From positions 62,001 to 126,000 of the forward strand of contig NZ_QBKH01000003.1 in the NCBI RefSeq assembly GCF_003054045.1: 64,000 nt of DNA. Reading direction: 5' to 3'. A program made the position numbers and the translations under genes. Below the pieces are notes generated by a model. The model had not been told where the DNA came from and ran no database searches. It saw only the letters and a list, made by a program, of their open reading frames with translations. Each line of letters opens with the position of its first letter. Within the stretch, counting starts at the first letter, position 1. This DNA is from Sphingobacterium faecium (GTDB taxonomy: Bacteria > Bacteroidota > Bacteroidia > Sphingobacteriales > Sphingobacteriaceae). Positions 16,998-25,215 of this stretch are shown here, in pieces.

Positions 16998-17827
16998 ATG
17001 AAGAAGTATATTTTTATTATTCTTATCCTGTTTATTGGGCGACCAAGTTTGGGCAACATATACGACAGCTTTTTGGATCAAGTTCAATAAATACGATACC
17101 TGGAATGAGATCTAATTTACATAAATGGCAAGATTCCACAAATTATACTTTAAATGTGATACCGGACTATTTTATGTTAGGCACTTTTAGTGATTATTTG
17201 GATCGGTTTAACGGTCGTAATAAGGAAATTAATATTGATGAATATACTTCTACGGAAAAGAAATTAGTAGCGTATTTAGTGGCATATTTACATGATAATT
17301 ATCATGTAAAAGTTGAACAGAAAGTCGACAATAATCTCGATAGCGAATTGAATAATCCACAATTGGCTCAATATTTTAATACGTTTTATACTGATGATGG
17401 TCATTTAATTAATGAAAATTTTGATAAAGATGAAAGTAGAAAATATTCATTTTTACTTGGATTATATATCCGGTTTGGGGAGCGGGTATATGATAATGTT
17501 TATAAAATTAGGATCATAAACTCATCAAAAGATAAGATTTTATATCCTTTATTGAAAGATCTGGGCTGTAATAAAGTTTACTATAAAATTTTAAGAAATT
17601 TTATACCTGTGAGTGAGTATTTCTATTTTGAGGCTACTCCAATAATGGTTAAGTATTTCAAAACGGTTGATCCTGTAAAAGCAGATTATTTGAATGTTTT
17701 TCTTCAGCATCCGTTTTTTAAAAATTTAAGAGAAGAAGATAGGAAAGAAATGGAAAGGGTGATGATGGAGAATAAGGAAAAGGAGATGAACATGTTGAAA
17801 AACTGGTTCTCTGCAGATGAATTTTAA
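16998..17827 (+). pseudogene. Secreted protein of unknown function, probable one-base frameshift in the signal peptide region
   Basis: The long open frame starts at an ATG at 17105 and gives 240 residues with no recognised domain, rich in Tyr, Asp and Lys, ending in an acidic helix. It has no signal peptide or ribosome-binding site. A better start lies at 16998 (MKKYIFIILILFIG) in another frame, 22 bp after a perfect TATATTTG promoter element. Inserting one G in the GGG run at 17037-17039 joins them as MKKYIFIILILFIGATKFGQ followed by HIRQLFGSSSINTIPG and the long frame, with a G-Q signal cleavage site. So the gene is probably frameshifted, or the consensus has a one-base error. Function unknown. 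Confidence 0.6.
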
Positions 17828-17849
17828 TTATACAGTTTTGAATTAAAAT

Positions 17850-17884
17850 AAGAAGACCTATCTCTTTTGGAAATAGGTCTTCTT
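17850..17884. terminator. Bidirectional terminator between the secreted-protein gene and tsf
   Basis: AAGAAGACCTAT (17850-17861) pairs with ATAGGTCTTCTT (17873-17884). It lies between convergent genes. Confidence 0.8.
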
Positions 17885-17901
17885 TATAAGAATTATGTTT
17901 A

Positions 17902-18738
17902 TTATGCTCCTAATTGAACACGTTTGAATGCTGTAACAGTTAAGCCTTTAGAAACTGAATCTAAGAATTGAGCGATAGATTTAGAGTTATCTTTCACGAA
18001 TTCTTGGTTCAACAAAGTCGTTTCTTTGAAGAATTTGTTCAATTTACCAGCAGCGATTTTTTCTGCCATTTCAGCAGGTTTACCTTCAGCCATGATTTGC
18101 TCTTTAGCGATAGCAATTTCACGCTCGATTGTATGAGCATCAACACCATCTTTATCAATAGCGATAGGGTTCATTGCAGCGATTTGCATTGCTACATCTT
18201 TACCAGCTTCTTCAACACCATCAGCAGTTGCAGATAAACCAACTAATACACCTAAACGGTAGTTCGCGTGGATATAGGCAACAACTTTTTCAGCAGAAAT
18301 AGTTTCGTATTTAGAAACGTCAATTTTCTCACCGATTTTACCAGTTTGATCGATTAATAAATCAGCGATTTTAGTACCACCGATTTCTAAAGCTTTTAAG
18401 TCTTCTAAAGAAGCAGGTTTGTTAGCCAAAGCAACTTCAGCGACTGACTCAGCGAAAGCTACGAAATCAGCATTTTTAGCTACGAAATCTGTTTCACAGT
18501 TTACTTCAACTACGATACCTGATTTACCATCAGTAGCAGCTTTAGCAATGATAACACCTTCGTTAGAATCACGGTCTTGACGGCTAGCAGCAACTTTAGC
18601 TCCTTTTTTACGTAAGTAATCAACAGCAGCTTCAAAATCACCGTTTGCTTCTACTAACGCTTTTTTACAATCCATCATACCTGCGCCTGTTTGTTGACGC
18701 AGCTTGTTTACATCTGATGCAGAAATTTGTACTGACAT
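17902..18738 (-). CDS. tsf: Translation elongation factor Ts
   Basis: This 278-residue protein is EF-Ts, the nucleotide exchange factor for EF-Tu. The N-terminal UBA-like domain has KLRQQTGAGMMDCKKAL, followed by the core with ETDFVAKN near residue 82 and the C-terminal region with AIAKEQIMAEGKPAEMAEKI. Length and order are normal. It is the last gene of the leftward rplM-rpsI-rpsB-tsf group, separated from rpsB by 195 bp that hold a hairpin. Confidence 0.98.
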   Translation of the reverse strand: MSVQISASDVNKLRQQTGAGMMDCKKALVEANGDFEAAVDYLRKKGAKVAASRQDRDSNEGVIIAKAATDGKSGIVVEVNCETDFVAKNADFVAFAESVAEVALANKPASLEDLKALEIGGTKIADLLIDQTGKIGEKIDVSKYETISAEKVVAYIHANYRLGVLVGLSATADGVEEAGKDVAMQIAAMNPIAIDKDGVDAHTIEREIAIAKEQIMAEGKPAEMAEKIAAGKLNKFFKETTLLNQEFVKDNSKSIAQFLDSVSKGLTVTAFKRVQLGA

Positions 18739-18848
18739 GATATATTTCTTTTTTAAATTTTTGACTTATTATTTTCTTGACAATATTAACCTAACTCTTG
18801 TTAAGTTAATATAAAGTTTATCATTTCTTTTTAGGGCAAGGATAAACC

Positions 18849-18923
18849 AAAAAACCGGACAGATAGGTTAGTCCAAGAAAAGAATTCTTTTCCAGAAACC
18901 AACGCTACGCTATCCGGTTTGGA
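18849..18923 (-). terminator. Structured intercistronic element between rpsB and tsf, terminator-like
   Basis: AAACCGGA (18852-18859) and TCCGGTTT (18913-18920) form a long-range stem, with a perfect 16-bp palindrome GAAAAGAATTCTTTTC (18877-18892) inside its loop. On the transcribed minus strand the outer stem is followed by a T-run, so it looks like a partial terminator or attenuator that lowers tsf expression relative to rpsB. Confidence 0.5.
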
Positions 18924-18933
18924 ATAAAAAATA

Positions 18934-19731
18934 TTATTCTCCGTCTTTCGCTTTACGAGGACGTTTAGCTTCTGAAGCTTCAGTAGTATCAACTTTAGCC
19001 TTAGCTGCAGCTGCTTCTTTTTCTGCTTCGTCTTCTTTATCACGTTTACGTTCGTCCAAACCTTCTTGTATTGCTTGACCAATGATGCCAGCGATTAAGC
19101 TAATAGATTTACTAGCGTCATCATTTGCAGGGATTGGGAAATCAATGTTTGAAGGATCAGAGTTTGTATCTACCATTGCAAAAGTAGGGATGCTTAACTT
19201 GATTGCTTCAGTAACAGCGATGTGTTCTTTTTTCACATCGATGATGAATAAAGCAGCCGGTAAACGGTTCAAATCAGCGATACCTCCTAATAGAGATTCC
19301 AATTTGATACGCTCACGTTGAATCATCAACTTCTCTTTTTTAGATAATACATCGTATGTACCATCTTTTTGCATTTTGTCAATTGTAGACATTTTTTTGA
19401 TAGACTTACGCACTGTTGTGAAGTTTGTAAGCATACCACCTAACCATCTTTCAGTAACGAAAGGCATGTTAACTGCTTTCGCTTGTTGAGCGATAATTTC
19501 TTTTGCTTGTTTTTTCGTTGCTACGAATAAAACCTTACGACCTGATTTTACGATTTGTTTGATAGCTGAAGCAGCTTCTTCCAATTTCGTAAGCGTTTTG
19601 TTCAAGTCAATGATGTGGATCCCGTTGCGTTCCATGAAAATGTACTTAGCCATTTTCGGATCCCATTTACGAGTAAGGTGACCAAAGTGCACACCTGCAT
19701 CCAATAAGTCTTGATAAGTTGTTCTTGCCAT
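18934..19731 (-). CDS. rpsB: 30S ribosomal protein S2
   Basis: This 265-residue protein is S2: DAGVHFGHLTRKWDPKM, NGIHIIDLNKT, FVTERWLGGMLTNF and LPAALFIIDVKKEHIAVTEA are signature segments. A C-terminal tail of about 35 residues (rich in Lys, Ala, Glu) extends beyond the core, as is usual in Bacteroidota. A strong Shine-Dalgarno sequence, AAAGGAGGATC, precedes the start. Confidence 0.98.
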   Translation of the reverse strand: MARTTYQDLLDAGVHFGHLTRKWDPKMAKYIFMERNGIHIIDLNKTLTKLEEAASAIKQIVKSGRKVLFVATKKQAKEIIAQQAKAVNMPFVTERWLGGMLTNFTTVRKSIKKMSTIDKMQKDGTYDVLSKKEKLMIQRERIKLESLLGGIADLNRLPAALFIIDVKKEHIAVTEAIKLSIPTFAMVDTNSDPSNIDFPIPANDDASKSISLIAGIIGQAIQEGLDERKRDKEDEAEKEAAAAKAKVDTTEASEAKRPRKAKDGE

Positions 19732-19749
19732 TTTTTGATCCTCCTTTGA

Positions 19750-20136
19750 TTAACGTTTACTGAATTGGAATCTCTTACGAGCTTTCTTGCGTCCTGGTTT
19801 CTTACGCTCAACCATACGGTCATCACGTGTAACTAAACCTTTAGCACGTAAAGCTGGTTTAACTTCTGGGTCTAATTCAACTAATGCTTTCGCAATAGCT
19901 AAACGAACAGCCTCAGCTTGTCCTTTTACACCACCTCCATTAACGTTCACTTTCGCATCAAAATTCCCAGCTTGACCTGCTACTTCTAATGATTGAGTAA
20001 CAATGTATTGCAATGGCAATGTTGGGAAATATTCTTTGTAGTCTTTACCATTAATAGTAAGGACTCCGCTACCAGCAGTTAAGTAAATGCGGGCAACAGC
20101 AGTTTTTCTTCTTCCTGAAGTATTAGTTGTTGACAT
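19750..20136 (-). CDS. rpsI: 30S ribosomal protein S9
   Basis: This 128-residue protein is S9, ending in the typical basic tail RKKPGRKKARKRFQFSKR that reaches the P-site tRNA. ALVELDPEVKPALRAKGL and GGGVKGQAEAVR are also family marks. It begins 11 bp after rplM and has AAGGAGAA before its start. Confidence 0.98.
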   Translation of the reverse strand: MSTTNTSGRRKTAVARIYLTAGSGVLTINGKDYKEYFPTLPLQYIVTQSLEVAGQAGNFDAKVNVNGGGVKGQAEAVRLAIAKALVELDPEVKPALRAKGLVTRDDRMVERKKPGRKKARKRFQFSKR

Positions 20137-20147
20137 GTCGATTCTCC

Positions 20148-20591
20148 TTAAAATTTAACTGGTTTTGGATTTTGAGCCTCTTGTTTGTGCTCAGTTCCAG
20201 CATAAACATAAAGATTTTTAAACAATTGACGACCTAAACGGTTTTTAGGAAGCATACCACGAACAGCTTTCTCAATGATGCGCTCAGGGTGTTTTGCCAA
20301 TAATTCTTTTGGAGTGATGAAACGTTGACCACCCGGGTATCCCGTGTAGCGAACGTAAGTTTTGTCACCCAATTTATTACCTGTCAATCTAATTTTTTCT
20401 GCATTGATAACGATAACATTATCTCCGCAATCTACGTGAGGGGTAAACGATGGCTTGTGCTTTCCGCGAATTACTTTCGCAATTTCGCTTGCCAAGCGCC
20501 CCAAAATCTCGCCTTCAGCATCAACAACGATCCATTCTTTGTTGATGGTGTTCTTGTTGGCAGAGACAGTCTTGTAACTTAACGTATTCAC
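20148..20591 (-). CDS. rplM: 50S ribosomal protein L13
   Basis: This 147-residue protein is L13: [39 protein letters not shown], and [24 protein letters not shown] are diagnostic. It is the promoter-proximal gene of the leftward ribosomal operon. A TACCTTTG -7 element lies about 65 bp upstream, leaving a short leader that contains only a small CCCT/AGGG hairpin. Confidence 0.98.
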   Translation of the reverse strand: MNTLSYKTVSANKNTINKEWIVVDAEGEILGRLASEIAKVIRGKHKPSFTPHVDCGDNVIVINAEKIRLTGNKLGDKTYVRYTGYPGGQRFITPKELLAKHPERIIEKAVRGMLPKNRLGRQLFKNLYVYAGTEHKQEAQNPKPVKF

Positions 20592-20655
20592 TTGCTTTTA
20601 ATTAAATAATTAATAAAATTTTATTCACTTCTTTTCCCTGTGTCTCAAGGGTCTG

Positions 20656-20663
20656 CAAAGGTA
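20656..20663 (-). promoter_or_regulatory. -7 promoter element of the rplM operon
   Basis: TACCTTTG on the minus strand matches TAnnTTTG; no clear -33 TTG at the expected spacing. Confidence 0.55.
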
Positions 20664-20874
20664 CTTTTAATTTTTTGATTACGAAAATCTATTTTACTTT
20701 ATTTTAGAGACTTTGATTATGGATAGGCCTCTTTTTACCAGCATTTAAATTCCGATTAACGGGTAGATCGTCAAAAATAACCAATTCAATTGCAATACTG
20801 TTATTTACAATTGTCGTTTATTAGTATATTGCAACATAATTAACACAGTAATTGGTGAACGAGAAGGATTATTT

Positions 20875-22584
20875 ATGTTTAAAAAATATTTGAAGTATGC
20901 GCTATTAGTAACAATGTTATCTGCAGCTGGAAAAACGGTATCAGCACAAAATAGCACCCCAGAAAAACCTTATTCGCAACAATTAAAAAATATAGAAGTT
21001 TTTTTAAGGAAGGGGGATTACAAGCAAGCCATGGACTCCTTGGATGCGATTACAGTACGCTATCCCAAAGCAGATGATGTATATTTTACAAAAGCGGTAT
21101 TATTTGGACAGATGAGAAATGCCGATCGCGCTCTCGAGGAAGTAAATAAAGCGCTAGAAATAGATCCTAAAAACGAATACCTAAGTTTTAATATTGATGT
21201 CAATAAAGGAAAAGGCGATATCCAGAGTGCGATCCGATCATTAGATATTTTAATGAATAAGGAACATGTCAATGTAGCCGCTTTAAATAGGGAAAAGATC
21301 ATGTTATTGTTCAATAGTGAACAAAAAGAAGAGGCTTTTACACTCTATAAAAATGTTCGCGAAAGAACAGGAGCTACCGACACATTAGATGTCATAGGTG
21401 CTACTTTGTTATTGGATAAAAACGATTTTCCTGCTGTAATCAATGTTTTGGAGCCGTGGGCAAATAAAAAATCCCCTTTAGCACAAGTATATAGTCAATT
21501 GGCGCAAGCATATCGAGAAAATAAAGAAGCAAAAAAATCGGTTGCCATCTTAAATGCAGGTGTACTGAATACAAAAGATGATTATCTTTTTTTAGACTTG
21601 GCTGATGAATACCGTCTGTCGGGTAAAGGAAAACTTTCATTTGATTATCTTAAACAGGCTTTTTCGTCTAAAACTATTGATTTCTCAGAAAAAAATAGAA
21701 TCATTTTATCCTTGTTAGCTCCCAATAGCAGTTTTACACTCGATCAAGCTCAAGAATTGGCTAATATTTTAGTTGATATGCACCCCCGTGTAGCAGAGAG
21801 CCATGTTGCTAAGGGGCAGGTAAACTGGATGCGTAATGACCTAGTTGGGGCACAATCATCATTTTCGATTGCAGTTGGCATCAATCCATATCAAATTGAT
21901 GCATGGCGTATGTTGATGAATGTTGATCTGGCTATGGAACAATATGACCAAGCGATAGCACATGGGGGAGAGGCTTTACACAATATCCCAAATAATCCTG
22001 TTCTATTGTATTTCAGTTCGATTGCCTACACATTAAAGGGTAATTATGAGCTTGCGCGTAATTTGATGGAAGCTGCACTGAATAATGGTCAAAATGAAAA
22101 TGCTATTTTTCAATCCAATATATATAGTGGTTTAGGTGATATTTATCATTCCCTCAAAATGGAATCTGCTTCTGATGTGGCTTATAGAGAAGCCATTCAT
22201 TTAGATAGTACAAATGTCAGTGCCATGAACAATTTAGCTTACTATTTGTCGTTAAGAAATCAGGATTTAGAAGATGCTGCTCTTTTTGCTGAGACAGCAA
22301 ATAAATTAAGACCAAATGATGCGACTTTAGAGGATACTTATGCATGGGTGTTGTTTAAACAAGGAAAGTATGCTGATGCACTGGTATGGATTGAAAAAGC
22401 AATTAAAAATTCAAATACGATTTCTGCAGTTTTATTAGAACACTATGGTGATATTTTGATTAAAAATAAAAAATCTGCAGAAGCAATGAAGCAGTGGAAA
22501 CTTGCGTTAAATAGAGGTGGTAAATCTGAAATTGATTTAGATAAGTTGAAAGAAAAAATAAATACAAAATCTTATGTGGAGTAG
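20875..22584 (+). CDS. Tetratricopeptide-repeat protein, periplasmic
   Basis: This 569-residue protein has a signal peptide ending SAAGKTVSAQ and then continuous tetratricopeptide repeats, for example GDYKQAMDSLDAITVRYPK, ADRALEEVNKALEIDPKNEY, and near the end AMNNLAYYLSLRNQDLEDAA and PNDATLEDTYAWVLFKQGKY. TPR arrays mediate protein interactions; these secreted Bacteroidota TPR proteins often act in outer-membrane or gliding-related assembly, but the role is unknown here. AAGGA precedes the ATG. Its last 11 bp overlap the DUF4292-type gene, so they are translationally coupled. Confidence 0.85.
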   Translation: MFKKYLKYALLVTMLSAAGKTVSAQNSTPEKPYSQQLKNIEVFLRKGDYKQAMDSLDAITVRYPKADDVYFTKAVLFGQMRNADRALEEVNKALEIDPKNEYLSFNIDVNKGKGDIQSAIRSLDILMNKEHVNVAALNREKIMLLFNSEQKEEAFTLYKNVRERTGATDTLDVIGATLLLDKNDFPAVINVLEPWANKKSPLAQVYSQLAQAYRENKEAKKSVAILNAGVLNTKDDYLFLDLADEYRLSGKGKLSFDYLKQAFSSKTIDFSEKNRIILSLLAPNSSFTLDQAQELANILVDMHPRVAESHVAKGQVNWMRNDLVGAQSSFSIAVGINPYQIDAWRMLMNVDLAMEQYDQAIAHGGEALHNIPNNPVLLYFSSIAYTLKGNYELARNLMEAALNNGQNENAIFQSNIYSGLGDIYHSLKMESASDVAYREAIHLDSTNVSAMNNLAYYLSLRNQDLEDAALFAETANKLRPNDATLEDTYAWVLFKQGKYADALVWIEKAIKNSNTISAVLLEHYGDILIKNKKSAEAMKQWKLALNRGGKSEIDLDKLKEKINTKSYVE

Positions 22585-23365
22585 ATCTCTTGTCATCATA
22601 GCTGTGCTTTTTATATTTGTATCTTGTAGTACAAAGAAGAAAATTGCGAAAGTAGATTATACACCTTTAGAAATTCCGACGATAGATAAAAAAGATTCCA
22701 GAACTGAGATTGCTCAAAAATTTTTATTATCTAACTTGGAGTTTACGACGTTCTCGGGTAAAGCTAAGAGTAAAATAAGCATTGGAAAATCATCTCAAGA
22801 TGCGACTGTTAATATCAGAATCGAGAAAGATAAGAAAATCTGGATTTCCATTACGGCATTATTAGGTCTTGAAGTAGGACGAGTTTTGATTACCCCAGAT
22901 AGTGTTCAGATCTTAAATAAATTTCAAGGTGAATACATTGGAAAACCATTCAGTTATTTGTATCAGTATGCGAGTGAAGACTTGACTTTTGCCAATGTTC
23001 AAGATTTGCTTTTAGCAAATTTTTCAACAAATCTGTTAAATGCCCATAATTTTGAAGTTGATCTGAAAAGTATACCGATACAATTAAGGGGTCAAAAGAA
23101 TGAACTCAGCTATTTATATTTAGTTAATCAACAAAATAAGTTAGACTCATTCAGTTTAGAGCAAGCTGCAAAGGGACAAAAATTGGAAGCAAACTATGCT
23201 AGCTATTCAAATAACGGTGGTATGTTGTTTCCGATGGCTCTTGAATTACTGATATCAGGAGGAGATACCAGTATTAGTGCTAATTTTAATTATAGCAGAG
23301 TATCATTTAATGAAGCTGTAGAAATGCCTTTTACAATCTCTAACAAATACAAAGTAATTAATTAA
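22574..23365 (+). CDS. DUF4292-type lipoprotein
   Basis: This 263-residue protein begins with a lipoprotein signal peptide (LVIIAVLFIFVSCSTKKK, lipobox Cys at about 16). The body has FTTFSGKAKSKISIGKSSQD and IWISITALLGLEVGRVLITPDSV, resembling DUF4292, a beta-rich lipoprotein family that looks like LolA/LolB-type carriers. It overlaps the TPR gene by 11 bp and precedes the EnvC-like gene, fitting a conserved Bacteroidota envelope cluster. A role in outer-membrane lipoprotein handling is inference. Confidence 0.8.
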   Translation: MWSRSLVIIAVLFIFVSCSTKKKIAKVDYTPLEIPTIDKKDSRTEIAQKFLLSNLEFTTFSGKAKSKISIGKSSQDATVNIRIEKDKKIWISITALLGLEVGRVLITPDSVQILNKFQGEYIGKPFSYLYQYASEDLTFANVQDLLLANFSTNLLNAHNFEVDLKSIPIQLRGQKNELSYLYLVNQQNKLDSFSLEQAAKGQKLEANYASYSNNGGMLFPMALELLISGGDTSISANFNYSRVSFNEAVEMPFTISNKYKVIN

Positions 23366-23468
23366 TGTTAGTACGATAATCCTTAAGATTTATTACTTTC
23401 GCATTTGGGACTGTTTTTACTGGAAACATGTTAATTCGGACTCAACTGCTAGTAAAAGATTACTATAG

Positions 23469-24764
23469 ATGAATTTAAAAAAAATAACACTAAGTCTACT
23501 TGCGTTTTTTTTGATGCTGGGAATCGGTTTTTCACAGACCCGGGCTGAGCTTGAAAAGAAACGTGAAAAAATAAATCGTGAAATAGCGGAACTGCAAAAG
23601 ACGCTAAAGGAAACTACTACGGAGAAGATATTGACGCAGAAGCAGGTAAGTGCGCTGAGTAGTCAGATTAATCTTCGTCAAGAAAAAATATCAACAATTA
23701 GTTCTGAGCTCAGCTTGATTAATCGCCAGATTAATGTCAATACTGGTGCCGTTGATAAGTTAAAAGCGGAGCTGGAAAAGATGCGTAATGATTATGAAAA
23801 AATGATCATGTTTGCTTTTCGAAACCGCAACGCTTATAATAAGCTTATGTTTATTTTTGCTTCAAAAGATTTTAACCAAGGATTTCGTCGTGTAAAATAT
23901 TTACAGCAATTCAATGATTCACGAAAGTTAAAGGCGAGTGAAATTGAAGGGACTAAAAAACAAATTGAGCAGAAGATCGCCCAACTTCAGGCAGATCGTA
24001 ATAAGCATAAACAGTTGTTAAATGAACAAGAGCAAGAGAAGAAGACAATAGCTCAACAACGTGCTGTTTTCTCTAATGAATTAAGCTCTTTGATTACCAC
24101 TGAAAGAGGTGTCAAACGCGATATTACGCAGAAACAAAAAGAGGAGCGTAAGTTAAGATCTGCCATTCAAGCAATCATTAAAAGAGAGATTGAAGCCGAG
24201 CGTAGAAGACAAGAAGCTGCTCGTAGAGCAGCAGAAGCAGCGGCTGCAAGAAGTGCTAAGAAAAATGACACTAAGGTTGATGATAAAGAATCATCTAAAT
24301 CTACTGCCCGTAAATCGGATTCAGAGGTACTGCGTGCTACTCCAGAGGCAGCTCGTCTTTCTGCTGATTTTAGATCTAATCGTGGACGATTGCCATGGCC
24401 AGTTTCCAATGCTAAAATATTACAAAGTTTTGGTACGGATAGAACAGGTAGAAATGTGTCGGTAAGCCATGAATCCTTGAAATTGCAGACTGCAAGTGGA
24501 GCAACCGTCAAAGCGGTGTTTTCTGGAACTGTAACAAGTACGTTAACGTTGAATGGACTTAAGGTGATCATCATTTCACATGGTGAATTCTTCTCGGTGT
24601 ATAGCAACTTAGCAAGTTTTAGTGTGTCGAAAGGACAGAAAGTATCTGCAGGTCAGTCAATTGGAACGGTAGCTAATGATCCTGATTTGGACGCTCCGGT
24701 CTTGGATTTTCAAGTTTGGCAGGGTCAAATTCCGATGAATCCACAGTCTTGGTTAGCAAATTAA
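23469..24764 (+). CDS. EnvC-like murein hydrolase activator with degenerate LytM (M23) domain
   Basis: This 431-residue protein has a signal peptide (ITLSLLAFFLMLGIGFSQ), a coiled coil over about residues 22-260 and a C-terminal LytM domain (about 315-431). The zinc-ligand motifs of active M23 peptidases, HxxxD and HxH, are not intact: the corresponding segments read SVSHESLKL and VLDFQVW. EnvC likewise has a catalytically dead LytM domain and activates amidases at the division site, so this is probably a regulator rather than a peptidase. It follows the DUF4292-type gene at a 103-bp gap. Confidence 0.87.
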   Translation: MNLKKITLSLLAFFLMLGIGFSQTRAELEKKREKINREIAELQKTLKETTTEKILTQKQVSALSSQINLRQEKISTISSELSLINRQINVNTGAVDKLKAELEKMRNDYEKMIMFAFRNRNAYNKLMFIFASKDFNQGFRRVKYLQQFNDSRKLKASEIEGTKKQIEQKIAQLQADRNKHKQLLNEQEQEKKTIAQQRAVFSNELSSLITTERGVKRDITQKQKEERKLRSAIQAIIKREIEAERRRQEAARRAAEAAAARSAKKNDTKVDDKESSKSTARKSDSEVLRATPEAARLSADFRSNRGRLPWPVSNAKILQSFGTDRTGRNVSVSHESLKLQTASGATVKAVFSGTVTSTLTLNGLKVIIISHGEFFSVYSNLASFSVSKGQKVSAGQSIGTVANDPDLDAPVLDFQVWQGQIPMNPQSWLAN

Positions 24765-24791
24765 AAAAATATAGAAATAAAAATTATTATG

Positions 24792-24799
24792 TACATTTG
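24792..24799 (+). promoter_or_regulatory. -7 promoter element of tatA
   Basis: TACATTTG matches TAnnTTTG, about 60 bp before the tatA start. Confidence 0.45.
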
Positions 24800-24859
24800 T
24801 TTTTAAGGTATAAGTGTATATACTAAAAGAGAATATTGAAAAACAGTAAATCATAAGTT

Positions 24860-25060
24860 ATGTTGACATCAGGGTTATTAATAATGGGTATTGGGGGTCA
24901 GGAATTAATTATAATCGTTGTAATATTATTACTATTATTTGGCGGTAAAAAAATTCCTGAATTGATGCGTGGATTAGGTAAAGGTGTAAAAGAATTCAAA
25001 GACGGACAGAAAGAGGATTCTACAGATGATACTAAAGAGAAAACAACAGAGAATAAATAA
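24860..25060 (+). CDS. tatA: Twin-arginine translocase TatA/TatE family subunit
   Basis: This 66-residue protein has one membrane helix (ELIIIVVILLLLFGGKKIP) followed by the hinge FGGKKIPELMRGLGKGVKEFK and a charged tail, the standard TatA layout. TatA oligomers form the conduct for folded twin-arginine substrates with TatC. The PELM and GLGKG features are typical. TatC is not in this window. One product here, the SGNH hydrolase at 35.9 kb, carries a twin-arginine-like signal. Confidence 0.9.
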   Translation: MLTSGLLIMGIGGQELIIIVVILLLLFGGKKIPELMRGLGKGVKEFKDGQKEDSTDDTKEKTTENK

Positions 25061-25078
25061 TTCTACTGTGTGTTAGAG

Positions 25079-25108
25079 ATAAGATTTTACTTCTTCGTAA
25101 AATCTTAT
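25079..25108 (+). terminator. Terminator after tatA
   Basis: ATAAGATTTTAC (25079-25090) pairs with GTAAAATCTTAT (25097-25108), followed by TTTC. Confidence 0.65.
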
Positions 25109-25215
25109 TTCATTTTCTACCATTTCTAATATTGTAAAATAAAGCGCGTATTCGAAAAATATATACTTTATTCTTAGGACGATTTAGTTCTAATTGTCAA
25201 CCATAATTAAAAAAG

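Noticed and set aside
18831..19082. Lysine-rich frame overlapping rpsB
   Set aside because: It is an out-of-frame reading of the S2 C-terminal tail.
24167..24607. Frames antisense to the EnvC-like gene
   Set aside because: They are shadows of a Lys/Glu/Ala/Arg-rich coding region.
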